A DNA stretch of 64,000 nucleotides, from NCBI GenBank assembly GCA_021234155.1, contig JAJEKV010000049.1, positions 9,340,292-9,404,291 of the forward strand. Reading direction: 5' to 3'. The DNA is from Isoetes taiwanensis. Its lineage: Eukaryota; Streptophyta; Lycopodiopsida; Isoetales; Isoetaceae. This document shows positions 48,990 through 58,824 of this stretch, in pieces. The position numbers and the translations under genes were made by a program. The notes under the pieces were generated by a model. That model saw only the letters and a list, made by a program, of their open reading frames with translations, ran no database searches and was not told where the DNA came from. The stretch's first letter is position 1, and each line of letters starts with the position of its first letter.

Positions 48990-50570
48990 TCTAGGGACCT
49001 TAAAATTGGGTGCCCAAAGGCCCCTTTCACTGAATACATCAATAGAAAGTAGATGTTTCTCAGGCGTCGGGGGAGGGAGGGGAGGGGGGCATATCTGCTG
49101 AATGGGTGTCTCCATGTTCCTCTAGAATTCCATGAGCTTGTTGTGCTGCCTCCTTCATCCTCTCCATCTTTTCCATAAAATCTTCGGAGCATAGTTCCTC
49201 ATTCACCTCCTCCTCCGGCTCACCATCATTTGTCTTAGGAATCTCTAACTCTGCATCTTTTAACCTTCTTGAGTTTCCATCATGACCATGGAGTCTGGAT
49301 CCTTGTCAAGTTGAACTTCGAATTTTGAACTCCCTTGAATCACATTCACCGACATGCCAAAACATTGATATGGTATCTTTTCTTCTTCTATACAGTTGCA
49401 GATCTTGAGATCCAAGGGCCACTGCTTTTTTCAACTCTCTGCCATCAAGCTCTTGGTCATAGGGCCAAGGAGATACTCGTCTACCTTGGCAAAGAGGGAC
49501 TCCAGAAAGCTGTCCTTCTCCATCTCCTTGCAGCCTTCTGCCCATCCACTAATACTACTGGCAAACATAAGCATTAAGTTCTCAGTGAATATGGGATGAA
49601 CTTGCCTCAATGTAGCCATGTCTTGAAATGGTAGTTTCTTCACATCTTTCAGGTGTCTCAGAAGAGCACGCTCCATTGTTCCAATTTGTTTCAGCTCCAG
49701 GCTCTCACCTTCATGGTACATCTACCTGTATAATGTTTACTACTCTTGAGGAAAGTGGTGCCATTCTTGATCTCCTTTAGCAACCTTTGCAGGTCTGGAG
49801 AATGCATCGACTTTAAGGGGTGACACAAGTTGTTAATGAAAAGCCTTAGGCGATCTTTTACTTCAATTTTATCCCCCTTCTCATCATTCAACCGATCTTC
49901 ATAAAACAACTGCGAGACCTCCATGCACATAGACCAGGATTCCTCGTCCAGATAAACAAAATAGCCTTAGTCACGCATAGTTGCTTTCTTCAGTTTTTGG
50001 AGTGCCACAGCAACACAATCCTGCAAGGCACAGAAAGCATTAGGGAAGGTGAGAAAACAGGCAGGCAAGAAACTCTAAGGGTGAAGTCAATGCCCCCACT
50101 CTAGGGGCCAAATTGGGCGCCCACCCAATTTGGCATGAGAAGGCAAGCTTGAGGACAATGTGTTGCATGCCACTCAACACAAAATGGGTGCTCTCCCAAG
50201 TTTCACAAAAAGTCAAGGCATAAGCAGCATAAATGTTTCCTCCCCCGGGGCCAAATTGGGCGCCCCGCCCAATTTGCCTTGGGGAGGCAAGGTTGAGGGA
50301 AGGGAGCATCAATAGGAAAGGCTGAAGTATACTTACAGAATAAGATCCACCAAGGGACTATCCGCGCTTGCCCTTCTTCGGCTTCATGTAAAGTGACCAT
50401 TGGTTTCGAAGCTGTTGGACTTCTTCAAAGCAAACTTCTTCAAAGAAAACATCTTCGTGTATAGTCTTGTTTGTAATGTCATTATTCTCTTGGCTCACCC
50501 TAACGTACTCAATGGCTGTAAAATTTCTTGCTAGCACCCGGCATTTCCTTTTAAAGCATAATTTCATTAT
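48990..50570 (-). pseudogene. Family X copy A, unknown protein (spliced, frames broken)
   Basis: One of three related minus-strand genes. An upstream exon (50567-50345) encodes a basic/acidic stretch ending YMKPKKGKRG and then a good donor TTCT|GTAAGTATAC. The acceptor CTTTCTGTGCCTTGCAG precedes DCVAVALQKLKKATMRD near 50022. Downstream blocks: CMEVSQLFYEDRLNDEKGDK, LLKEIKNGTTFLKSSKHYTG, LKQIGTMERALLRHLKDVKK, LPFQDMATLRQVHPIFTENL, ELKKAVALGSQDLQLYRRRK, and an acidic tail with EDFMEKMERMKEAAQQ to about 49060. Several frameshifts and stops. The intron (about 50023-50341) contains two copies of the 22-bp palindrome. No known domain recognised; probably soluble, with helical and acidic parts. Confidence 0.55.
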
Positions 50571-50829
50571 ATATAGACTTTTCCTAAGTCCATGTGACTC
50601 CCAAATGGACCCGAATTTTTGGAATATAGGGGTTTTATTTGTTATAATGATGCAAAATTTCGGGAATTGTGCAGGTAGGTGAGATGGCAGGCCTTGTATC
50701 TATTAAGCCAAAGAAGTGCCATCCGAGTTTGTGTCCCACCTAAGCGCCTTCACTAGAGGTGGTATCGCCACAGTAGCCCGCATTCGCAAATCTGCATAGT
50801 GTAGATTCATAGTCGGGACAGTCAGAATG

Positions 50830-51320
50830 GTCCGTACCAGGCGCAGCGATGGATTCACAATGAGCGAAATGCAGTCCCATATCTGCGAGCCAATATTAGC
50901 TCATGCAAATAAGCTTCAGGTTGAGGTGCAGAACGAGATAAACCAAAATGGCACAGAAGAAATGAGACACCAACTCATGAAGCTCCTCCGTTGATGAAGG
51001 ATGGCAATGAGCCGGATCACCTCGGCAGGGTAGAGCTGGAAGGCTGCCTGATTTCATTGAAACGCCATATTTACAGGGCAGAAGCTCTGAAGAGGCTGGT
51101 GAAAATGGAGGATGTTTGGCTGCACAACAAGTTCCGGTCGTTATTTAAGAAGCTTTACAAGAAGGAAAAAAAGGAGCGTGTGGCTTTGGTAACCAAGCTC
51201 ATCCTCAGCACTCCCCATTCGATGCGAGAATTGGATGACTGGCTTGATCTGTATAGCCGACAAGGCATTACAGAGTTCAATCTGGGGAATCTAATTGCGG
51301 TGGAACTGGACATTGACTGA
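50830..51320 (+). pseudogene. Family Y copy 2, unknown protein with one frameshift
   Basis: Paralogue of 47849-48352. It starts MVRTRRSDGFTMSEMQSHIC, reads through VEVQNEINQNG where copy 1 has a stop, and breaks after LMKLLR near 50990. It then continues one base out of frame as DGNEPDHLGRVELEGCLISL to NLGNLIAVELDID. Conserved blocks between copies are SEMQSHIC, LAHANxLQ, CLISLKxHIYR, ALKRLxK and DDWLDL. Because the lesions differ, the common ancestor was intact. The function is unknown. Confidence 0.6.
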
Positions 51321-51499
51321 AACCTCCATGTATAATATTATCTACTATTATCTATTATGTTTCTGTTCAACTATCTCTTTCGAGGCATGATGTTTAGTTG
51401 TTTTTATTATCTATGTGCTCCAGCCATGTATTCCATTCCTATATGAATAGAATGGTTCTTGTCTACATTGATAAAAGCCCATAACGTGAATTTCATAAA

Positions 51500-52270
51500 A
51501 GTAACATCCTGTGTACAAACTGGGTGCCCGCCTACTTTGCCCCTTAAATGCCTTGAAGATAGTTTCGTCGAGGCCTGCAGAGGAAATTGGGCGCCCGCCC
51601 ACTTTGCTTTTGGGAATAGTCTGAACAAAGCTTTCTCAAGGCCACCCAGAAATTTGGGCCGCCCACTTTGTCTGGAGATGGTGCGATGAAAGTTACCTCA
51701 GATCCTCGAGCAAATTGGGCAGCCCACTTTGCTCTTGGAATTGTCTGAACAAAGCTTTCTCGAGGCCACCCCCGAGAAATTGGGCGCCCGCCCACTTTGT
51801 CCTGGAGATGGTCTGATGAAAGTTACCTCGGTCCTCGAGCAAATTGGTAGCCCACTTTGCTCTTGGAATTGTCACGAACAAAGCTTTTCGAGGCCATCAG
51901 AAATTGGAAGCCCACTTTGTCCTAGAGATGGTCTGATGAAAGTTACCTCCATTCCTCCAGAGCAAATTGGGCGCCCGCCCACTTTGCTCTTGGAATTGTC
52001 TGAACAAAGCTTTCTCGAGGCCACCCCCGAGAAATTGGGCACCCGCCCACTTTGTCCTGGAGATGGTCTGATGAAAGTTACCTCCAGTCCTCTATAGCAA
52101 ATTGGGCGCCCGCCCAGTTTGCTCTTGGAATTGTCAAACAAAGCTCCTTGGAGGCTTCCCAGCTTAATTGGGCGGGCGCCCACTTTGCCTTGGGAATTCT
52201 CTGTTCAAAATTCCATCGAGACCTCCCGAGAAAAATGGGCGGGCGCCCAATTTCCTTAGAGTTGCAAGCA
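51500..52270. repeat. 127-bp tandem array carrying two palindrome sites per unit
   Basis: About five units. The anchor GCTCTTGGAATTGTCTGAAC recurs near 51607, 51731, 51859, 51986 and 52121 (124-135 bp apart). Each unit has two palindrome-derived sites about 65 bp apart with alternating linkers (AACAAAGCTTTCTCGAGGCC and GATGGTCTGATGAAAGTTAC). In most sites the right arm is CCCACTTTG and not CCCAATTTG, so they are imperfect palindromes. Frames across the array are repeat artefacts. Confidence 0.85.
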
Positions 52271-52363
52271 AATGAAAAATGATAAAAACTAGATCAGAAA
52301 CGAAGATAACAACTGAGACATGCACAACATAGTCATATCATATAAAGTTATGAAATACATGAC

Positions 52364-52613
52364 TCAGAGATTATAATTATCGGTGATTTTATCAATCTCA
52401 TAAGCCTCGCGCTCCGGAACCCAAACAATATCCATGGATAGTTACATGGTACTCGCCGGGGGAGTCTTTCTTTCGACCAGTAGCTATACCATGCAGTTAG
52501 GGATCAAGGGTGATCCCTTTGAAGATGCATGCATGAAGATCATCGAAAGTCATAAGTCAAGTGAGGGTGTCAAGATTTGACCTCTGAAGAAGTCTAGCAG
52601 GACGGCGAGACAT
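52364..52613 (-). pseudogene. Family Z copy 1, small unknown protein, broken
   Basis: Minus-strand relative of the two small genes at 52817 and 53377. It starts MSRRPARLLQ at 52613. The readable block MTFDDLHACIFKGITLDP matches MIYRDLCECVMNGVKLDP of copy 3, and IVWVPEREAYEIDKITD matches IIWLPDQEIYELNAIT. Two in-frame stops and a frameshift separate the parts. It is divergent from copy 2 and shares the intervening 200 bp. Confidence 0.6.
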
Positions 52614-52816
52614 AGCAAAGGAATGTGTTGTGCACTCGAATGAGGCTATATTTATAGGCATGGAATTATTGATGACCACTGTAGCAACATTATTGGGTGT
52701 ATATACGAGTAGTATGTATATCCAATAATCTTTCTATACAATACCATCAATAATTATGGTGGGTATAAATATATATCAAACCAATTTTGTCCATCAAATT
52801 TGGCCTACGTCTAGCC
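52614..52816. promoter_or_regulatory. Putative bidirectional promoter of Z copies 1 and 2
   Basis: About 200 bp between divergent start codons, with a TATA-like box on each strand: CCTATAAATATAG on the minus strand (52645-52657) and TATAAATATATAT on the plus strand (52763-52775). Each sits 30-55 nt before the corresponding ATG. This is inferred from sequence only. Confidence 0.4.
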
Positions 52817-53062
52817 ATGTGGTCTCATTCTGGTCCTGAACGTGATTCCATTACCTGCAAGATGAATCACGAAAACTTCAGCGGTTTTTGGCGAGAGATA
52901 CCGATGGAAAGGCTGGATGACCCCGCCGCTCTCAATCCTCGCCATTATCCTGATCCCTTCGATGTTATCATCCATCTGATATGGAATAGAGAGCACCAAA
53001 TGTACATGATAGAAAAGATCACTGGGGTGCCTGGTGACAATGACTCAGAAGAGTCCCCCTAA
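52817..53062 (+). CDS. Family Z copy 2, small unknown protein (81 residues)
   Basis: Open frame starting MWSHSGPERDSITCKMNHEN and ending NDSEESP. The core VIIHLIWNREHQMYMIEKIT aligns with copies 1 and 3. This ATG is chosen because the upstream in-frame codons lack another ATG and a TATA box lies about 45 nt away. No signal peptide, transmembrane segment or known domain. The repeated occurrence, with substitutions but a preserved frame in copies 2 and 3, supports real coding. Confidence 0.5.
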   Translation: MWSHSGPERDSITCKMNHENFSGFWREIPMERLDDPAALNPRHYPDPFDVIIHLIWNREHQMYMIEKITGVPGDNDSEESP

Positions 53063-53336
53063 ATCAATGCTTGTCATCTTGTTGTGATCAAATTGTGTGA
53101 GTATCCAACGCAATCACACTTCTTTGTGTAATATACAGTTCTCTGAGATAAACTATTACACCTGTCTTGTATATGACACCTGTGAAACAATATTAGTCTC
53201 CATTCCTGGCACTGAAATTGGGCGCCCGCCCAATTTGCGTTGGAATGATTGATGGCGTGTACATGACGTACACGTACATGATACTTGTATACGCTACAAT
53301 CTACACCAATAATTCACATCAATAATTTTACCTGAC

Positions 53337-53344
53337 TATAAAAG
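53337..53344 (+). promoter_or_regulatory. TATA box of Z copy 3
   Basis: TATAAAAG about 33-40 nt before the ATG at 53377, implying a very short leader. It lies about 100 bp downstream of a perfect-arm palindrome (53215-53236). Confidence 0.45.
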
Positions 53345-53376
53345 GAGCTCCACTCGGTAGAGGTCATTCATCTCCC

Positions 53377-53619
53377 ATGGCATCCCTGCCTCCTCGTCCA
53401 GAGCACGTGCAAACCATCAAGTGCTCCATGATCTACCGGGATCTTTGTGAATGCGTGATGAACGGTGTCAAACTTGATCCCTATCTGCAATCCAGAGCGG
53501 ATGGTCCTGAGATTCGTTGCCTCGGGCAAACTTGTGTTGTGATCCACATAATCTGGCTACCTGATCAGGAGATCTATGAGCTGAATGCCATCACCGCAGC
53601 AGGTGTTGATGATGAATGA
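53377..53619 (+). CDS. Family Z copy 3, small unknown protein (80 residues)
   Basis: Intact frame MASLPPRPEHVQTIKCSMIY to TAAGVDDE. It shares with copy 2 the order C-x-M, then LD near the middle, then V(V/I)IH(I/L)IW...Y(E/M)(L/I)xxIT and an acidic end. Copy 1 on the minus strand is closer to this copy in the DLxxCxxxGxxLDP part. Soluble and small; no family recognised. Palindromes flank it at 53215-53236 and 53771-53792. Confidence 0.5.
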   Translation: MASLPPRPEHVQTIKCSMIYRDLCECVMNGVKLDPYLQSRADGPEIRCLGQTCVVIHIIWLPDQEIYELNAITAAGVDDE

Positions 53620-53770
53620 ATCTGTATATAAGGATGTAATGATATAAGGATGTAATGATATAAGGTTTTGATGATATAAAGATATAAGGAAGCATCGAAC
53701 CTGAGTAGTTTATAATGTTGTGCTCCTCGACCTCCCCTTTTTCTGCACTTCCACTTCACCTCACGCTAGC

Positions 53771-53904
53771 AAATTGGGCGCCCGCCCAATTTCCGGCCGA
53801 GGATAGCGAAGGTCTCAAGTTAACAGCAACTAGATTGGGCGTCAAATAAATTCAATTAAATGTTTTAGTTTCTATGGTAACCAAATTGGGCGTCCGCCCA
53901 ATTT
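53771..53904. repeat. Two consensus 22-bp palindromes
   Basis: Copies at 53771-53792 (core AATTGGGCGCCCGCCCAATT) and 53883-53904 (core AATTGGGCGTCCGCCCAATT). Both have intact 10-bp arms, between Z copy 3 and X copy B. A half-site lies near 53833. Confidence 0.9.
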
Positions 53905-53978
53905 GGTTAGCAAAGTAAAGTAGAGAACTTTAAGACAAGGAACTGAAGGCAAAATTATCATTTCTCAAAAAGAAGTAA

Positions 53979-55455
53979 TTACAAATGTTCATAATATAAT
54001 TCCCATATTTTGAAATCAAAAGTCCCTCTTTCGTCTGGAGGCACCTCTTCCGAATGCTCCTTGCTGGGTTCTTCATGCTGGGGCGGAGGTTGTTGTGCTG
54101 CCTCCTTGATCTTTTCCATTCTTTGCCTAAAATCTTCGTACCCCAGTTCCTCATACTCCTCATCTGCAGCCTGATTGTCTTCTGTGTTCGCAACCTCTTC
54201 CTCTCTATCTTGACTGTCCAATGTGTTGGGGACCACTTCCTCTACATCCTGATTGTCCCCTTCTTGAGTTTCCATGACAACGACAGACTCAGGATCCCTA
54301 GCAACCTGTTTTTCGAACTTTGAGGTCCCCTCAATCATTTCCTGAGTATTCACCAGTGCGGTCCCTGCCAGTGCGTTGATGGTCTCTTTTCTTCTCCTAG
54401 AAAGTTGCAAATTCTGAGAGCCAAGGGTCGCTGCCTTTTTGAGCTCTTGCTGAATCGAGCTCTTGTCCTGTCTCAGAAGGGATTGCACTTCGTTTATGGT
54501 TGTAGAGGAGAACGGACAAGGTGTCTCAGGAACAGGAAGCTGAGGCTGAGGAACATTTTTGGAAGTAGAGGCCTTCTTCTTTCCTTCTTTGATATTTTGT
54601 AGTCCCGAGCTCTTGATTTTTTCTCGTCTAACATGACATCGAGTTGCTCGAATATCTGTACAAGCTTAATTTCAAGCTTCTCGTCTATCTCAAAAGACAA
54701 TATTTTTATAGACACTGCAGCTCGGCTAAAAGCACCACCGGAAAAGAAGTCGAGAACAGTGCAACCTTCCAACATCAACTTCTGTATTAGATAGGTGCAC
54801 GTCCTACTTTCCAACTGATTCTGGACGAGTCTCCTCCCCCACCTGCTGCACCCTTGTCACACCAAGGACGATACAGCCAATAAGCTGCAGGAAAAACAAA
54901 TGTTAGAAACATTCATAGTCAACAACAAAATTCGGCGGGCGCCCAATTTGAAATGCATACCTGCTGCACACTCATGATCAGGCAAATTCTTTTCGATGTC
55001 CTATTTTTCTCGCAAATGCTTGAGAAACTTAGCATATTGCTTAGGATGGTCGGGATTGGCGAATCAAATATTTAATTCCTGTACAGATGGCGGAGCCGCT
55101 GCGTCTCTGGCAACATACATTAGCAGAACAAGACATTGCAACTCTCGGACTCTAGAGGTAGAAGCACTTCTGGCCGGGGGAGGGGGGGGGGAGCCTGGTA
55201 GGAACCAACCCAAACACGGCTACCACCGTCTATTGTCTTCATGGCGGACAGGCACTCATTGAGGCGGTCTGGCGTAATAAATATAGCTATCCAGTAAAGC
55301 TGTTGGTCCGTCATCGTGCTAAGCTGGTCAAGGAATTTTTGATAATCTTCCTTTGCCCATTTCTTTGTATATCTGAAGTCGCAACCAACGAAGGGGCAGA
55401 AGTGTTCACCACCAGGGTATTTTTTAGTGCCCCGGCGGGCTAGTTGGCCACACAT
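53979..55455 (-). pseudogene. Family X copy B, unknown protein (spliced, partly open)
   Basis: Minus-strand paralogue of copies A and C. The upstream block (55455-55120) includes CPFVGCDFRYTKKWAKEDYQ and LYWIAIFITPDRLNECLSAM. Then follow YAKFLKHLREK and a 76-bp intron (54960-54885; GTATGCATTT...CCTGCAG). Next is LEGCTVLDFF with IFEQLDVMLDEKKSRARDYK (54814-54600). The longest open part (54488-53979) has ELKKAATLGSQNLQLSRRRK, an acidic low-complexity region and DFRQRMEKIKEAAQQ, ending IWELYYEHL. The ELKKA...RRRK and EKM/IKEAAQQ blocks match copy A. The short intron is occupied largely by one palindrome. Some joints are out of frame. Confidence 0.55.
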
Positions 55456-56639
55456 TCATATTTTTTCAGAAATGGTTGGCTACGCCAGAGTAGGATACGT
55501 TCATGCCCTGACCGAAGGGTAGTGGCCAGTTCAAAATACGAATTTGTACATTTTACTCGTTTCGTAGCCAATTCGATATTTACTAAATCCAGCTAGGCGC
55601 AGGGTGTGGCCAATTCAATTTTTTATACGTGGGAAAAAACTTATCGAGGTAGCCAATTAGAACCTAAGGTAATTTTTAATGGGTAAGGGGATGGGCATAT
55701 TACACCTCGGCCACATGTCCATCTAAGAATCGCCACTTATAGTTCTCTAGGATTAGGGTTTCATATATATTTTTTAATTTGACCGAGCTAGCATCAGAAA
55801 TCGCCCTTTTATATAGGTTTAGTTTATTCTACCCTGTCGAGCCTGTGGTTTTCCTGTTCTTCTCGTATGCAATTGTTTCATTATTCATGTGAATATAAAT
55901 GTTAGTCTCTGAATATGAATGGGATGATAATTTTAATATTATATTTTATTGTCATTTGCGGAGTACTCCCGATTTGTATTCACGTTTTGGTTGAGATGGA
56001 GATCCATTCCCATCTACAATCTAAGCTTTGTCTTCATCAATTCAGGTTAGTTTTTACCCTATTCAGTTGTGCAAAATTATTCAGATGTGCAAAAGTAGTT
56101 GTTGATGCCGATCATCAAATTTATGCAGCATGGAGGGAGCTTCACAAAAGAGAATAGATGAGTTCTTGGGACCTGCGGCATCAAGGACAAAGTAGCGCAT
56201 CACTATATCATCGTCTACGTCCACTTTCATAGGCCAAATTGAGGGTCTTGATGAAGTCTATGAATCTGCAGATGACCCAAAGCAATTTGAATGTATTATT
56301 TGGGGAAGATGCCTAGGTGGTTGTGGCCAACATCGTGTTTTCACTACCAAAGCATGCTCCTATCTTAACTAATGCAAATCAGTAATGTAGCAAAATAAAA
56401 ATTTAGGTGGTTCTTGCTTGATTCGATTCTGACATCTTAGCAAGAAGGTGCAAAATATCGCCGAGCCAAACTCGCCAAGTTATTTATCCTACATGGGCTT
56501 GATTGTCTCTGGCACTATAAAAATATAGGGGCGCTTTAAAAATACCACAATTCACCCACGTCCAGAGGGTAGACAAACCTAATGGACTAATTGGGAAACA
56601 CTTGAATGGTTTGCCACCCTCCTCAAGTGGGCCCAAGGC
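55456..56639. other. Spacer between X copies, no confident gene
   Basis: AT-rich. A short frame from ATG at 56130 reads MEGASQKRIDEFLGPAASRT. After a stop at 56192 it continues in frame with EGLDEVYESADDPKQFECII, so a decayed small gene is possible. Phrases of the type GTGGCCAATTCAA recur at 55500-55650. Confidence 0.3.
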
Positions 56640-58150
56640 GATGATATTCGTCTACTTTTGCTAGAGGGACTCAGGAAAGCTTTCCTTCTCCATCTCTTTC
56701 GTCCTTACGCCCATCCATGATACCTCTTGGCGAACATAAGCATCAAATTCTCTTGAATATGGGATGAGCTTGCCTCAAAGGCAGCCATGTCTTGAAAAGG
56801 AAGTTTTTCACTTCCTTCATGTACGACAAGGGCCCGCTCCATTGTTCCAATCTTCTTCAGCTCTAGGGCTGGACGACTTTCATGGTCTCGTCTTCGGTAT
56901 AATCCTTGCTTGGCTGCCAGGAATGTGGTGCCATTCTTGATCTCCTTCATCTAGAGGATGCATGGACTTCAATGGGCTTTACATGAATTGTTGGTGAAAA
57001 AGTATCGAGCCTATCTTTTCACTTCAATTTTTTTTCCCTTCTCATCCTTCAAAGCGGTCTTTCCTTTAAAATAATGGGCAATTTTGGTGCACATTGACCC
57101 GCGAATCGTCATCGGATATACAAAGTAGTCTAGTAGTCATGCATAGTTGCCTTTTAATTGTTTGCAGATAGCAAAAACCACCCAATCCTACATGACAAAA
57201 GAAGGCATTAGATAAGGCCCATACACATTAGCCAAATTTTGAACGAGCGGTGTCAAATTTGGCTTCGCCAATTTCAGACTATGGGACAGGTGCCAAATAG
57301 GGAAGGCGCTGTCATGGCACTCGTTATTGGCAAATTGGGCCACTGTTTTGAGTTCCTCTTTGACCTTTGCTCAAATTGGGCGGACGTCAATTTGCAACCA
57401 ACGAGTGCCAAATAAGCGCCCAGCGTTGAGGGAATAAGCCGGAGCGGTGTCTCGCCTTCTTTCTTTAACATCGGTGTCTCCATAGGATATGCGCTAGCTT
57501 GTCTTTGTCTAGCCCATCTTGTATCTAGACTTAAGCCACTTAGTATCATTATACTTTGGGTTGGTTTTGCCTTGATAATTGTAAAGAAATTGCTTTCGGA
57601 CCATTGCTCGCTTTGTGTTCTAATATCCACTCATTTGCCGTAGTAGCCATCAAGATATCGGTTCTTGATTTGATGCCCGGCGCTCTAAACTTTCATATGA
57701 GTCTAGCACCCATCCTCTATGAGCTTTAAGATTGTGGGCTTTCCTTTATAGTTGCGCGATCATACATGGCTCGTAGCTAGAAAGTGGAACCTTATAATGG
57801 ACGAAAGCCCGATCTATGGTGTCTTCAACATCGATCAGGAAGTCATCATTGTTATCAGGCGAGACCTCCATGTCGATGACGATACCCGCCGAGTTCATTT
57901 TTCCTGTCCCTTTCTTGCCAAAAAAAAGCAAAAGATCCTTGAGGTGGTTTGTCTGGGACCAAGGGGGAATATTCCCTATCTCTATGCACCAGTACCATTC
58001 CTCAGCAACCGTCAAAACTTCATTGGGCACTACTGTGATGCCAGCAAACTGTTCTTTCTCTTCTTCTGTTCTTGCTTCCTCTCTTGCTACAGCCTCTGCA
58101 AATCTGGGTGCGGGACCAGGAACTCGAGCAGTCTGCTTTGTTCGCGCCAT
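56640..58150 (-). pseudogene. Family X copy C; N-terminus copies the histone H3 tail
   Basis: Minus-strand gene whose first open part (58150-57746, 134 residues) begins MARTKQTARVPGPAPRFAEA. Its first nine residues equal histone H3, with Val in place of H3 Lys9. An acceptor-like CCGTTGTGTAG lies just before the ATG. Then come a Glu/Arg-rich helix, EEWYWCIEIGNIPPWSQ and an acidic NNDDFLIDVEDTIDRAF. Further down, in broken frames, lie DWVVFAICKQLKGN after an acceptor at about 57196, MKEIKNGTTFL, KKIGTMERAL, KLPFQDMAAF and ENLMLMFAKR (56950-56705), all matching copy A. No known domain was found. The N-termini of copies A and B are not visible, so it is unknown whether the H3-like start was ancestral to family X. 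Confidence 0.55.
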
Positions 58151-58230
58151 AATTCCTACACAACGGAAAGTAGTGTTAGAACACGGGCCCAACAAAATTT
58201 CACAACGAATTTAGACTCTGCCCCGAGCTG

Positions 58231-58582
58231 AAATTGGGCGTCCGCCCAATTTCCCTTGCTGGGCCATGGTGAAACTATTAACACTCATGGTGAGACTTGG
58301 GGCTGTAGAGGCCAAATTGGGCGCCTGCCCAATTTGGACGGATCCCTTTACACACCAAATTGGGCGCCCGCCCAATTTGGACGGATCCCTCTACACACAC
58401 CAAATTGGGCGCCACCCAATTTGCTCCTGCCCAAGTCTTCAGTCGAAGAAAGTCGTGGTCTCATTTGAATAAATTGGGCGTCCGCCCAATTTAGTGCGAG
58501 GGAGAAGTTCGTTCAATGGCCCATGAGTGAAGTTGAAAGTAGTTAAGATACCCCTCGAATAAATTGGGCGGGCGCCCAATTT
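58231..58582. repeat. Cluster of six 22-bp palindromes
   Basis: Copies at 58231-58252, 58314-58335, 58357-58378, 58402-58422, 58471-58492 and 58561-58582. The second to fourth are part of a 43-45 bp tandem duplication with the linker GGACGGATCCCTYTACACA. The last copy is in flipped orientation (centre GGGCGGGCGCCC). They lie just upstream of X copy C. Confidence 0.9.
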
Positions 58583-58824
58583 AATGGAAGGGTAGCCTTC
58601 TGGAGAAAAAGGCCAATGTTGTGCAAAATCAAGCCCCTCAGGGAAGTAATTGGGTGCCCTATGAAGTTCTGCACACAGATAGGCATTTGTGGGGACTAGT
58701 GAGGCATCTAGAAGAGGTTAATTTGTCAGCCATAGCCCAATTTCCTCAAAACCCCGAGGTTTATGATATGGCATACTCAATTAGGCAGGCGCTCAGAGAT
58801 ACTGCCAAGTTTATATTAAGATAG
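58583..58824 (+). CDS. Short unrecognised open frame
   Basis: Eighty codons open from just after a palindrome to a TAG at 58822. It reads LEKKANVVQNQAPQGSNWVP then HLWGLVRHLEEVNLSAIAQF and SIRQALRDTAKFILR. The composition looks protein-like and it lacks repeat character. No ATG begins the frame, so it may be an exon or a gene fragment. No similarity to the neighbouring X, Y or Z families was recognised. Confidence 0.25.

Noticed and set aside
51500-52270. Open frames across the 127-bp palindrome array on both strands
   Set aside because: Frame openness follows the repeat period; products are repeated peptides from the palindrome itself.
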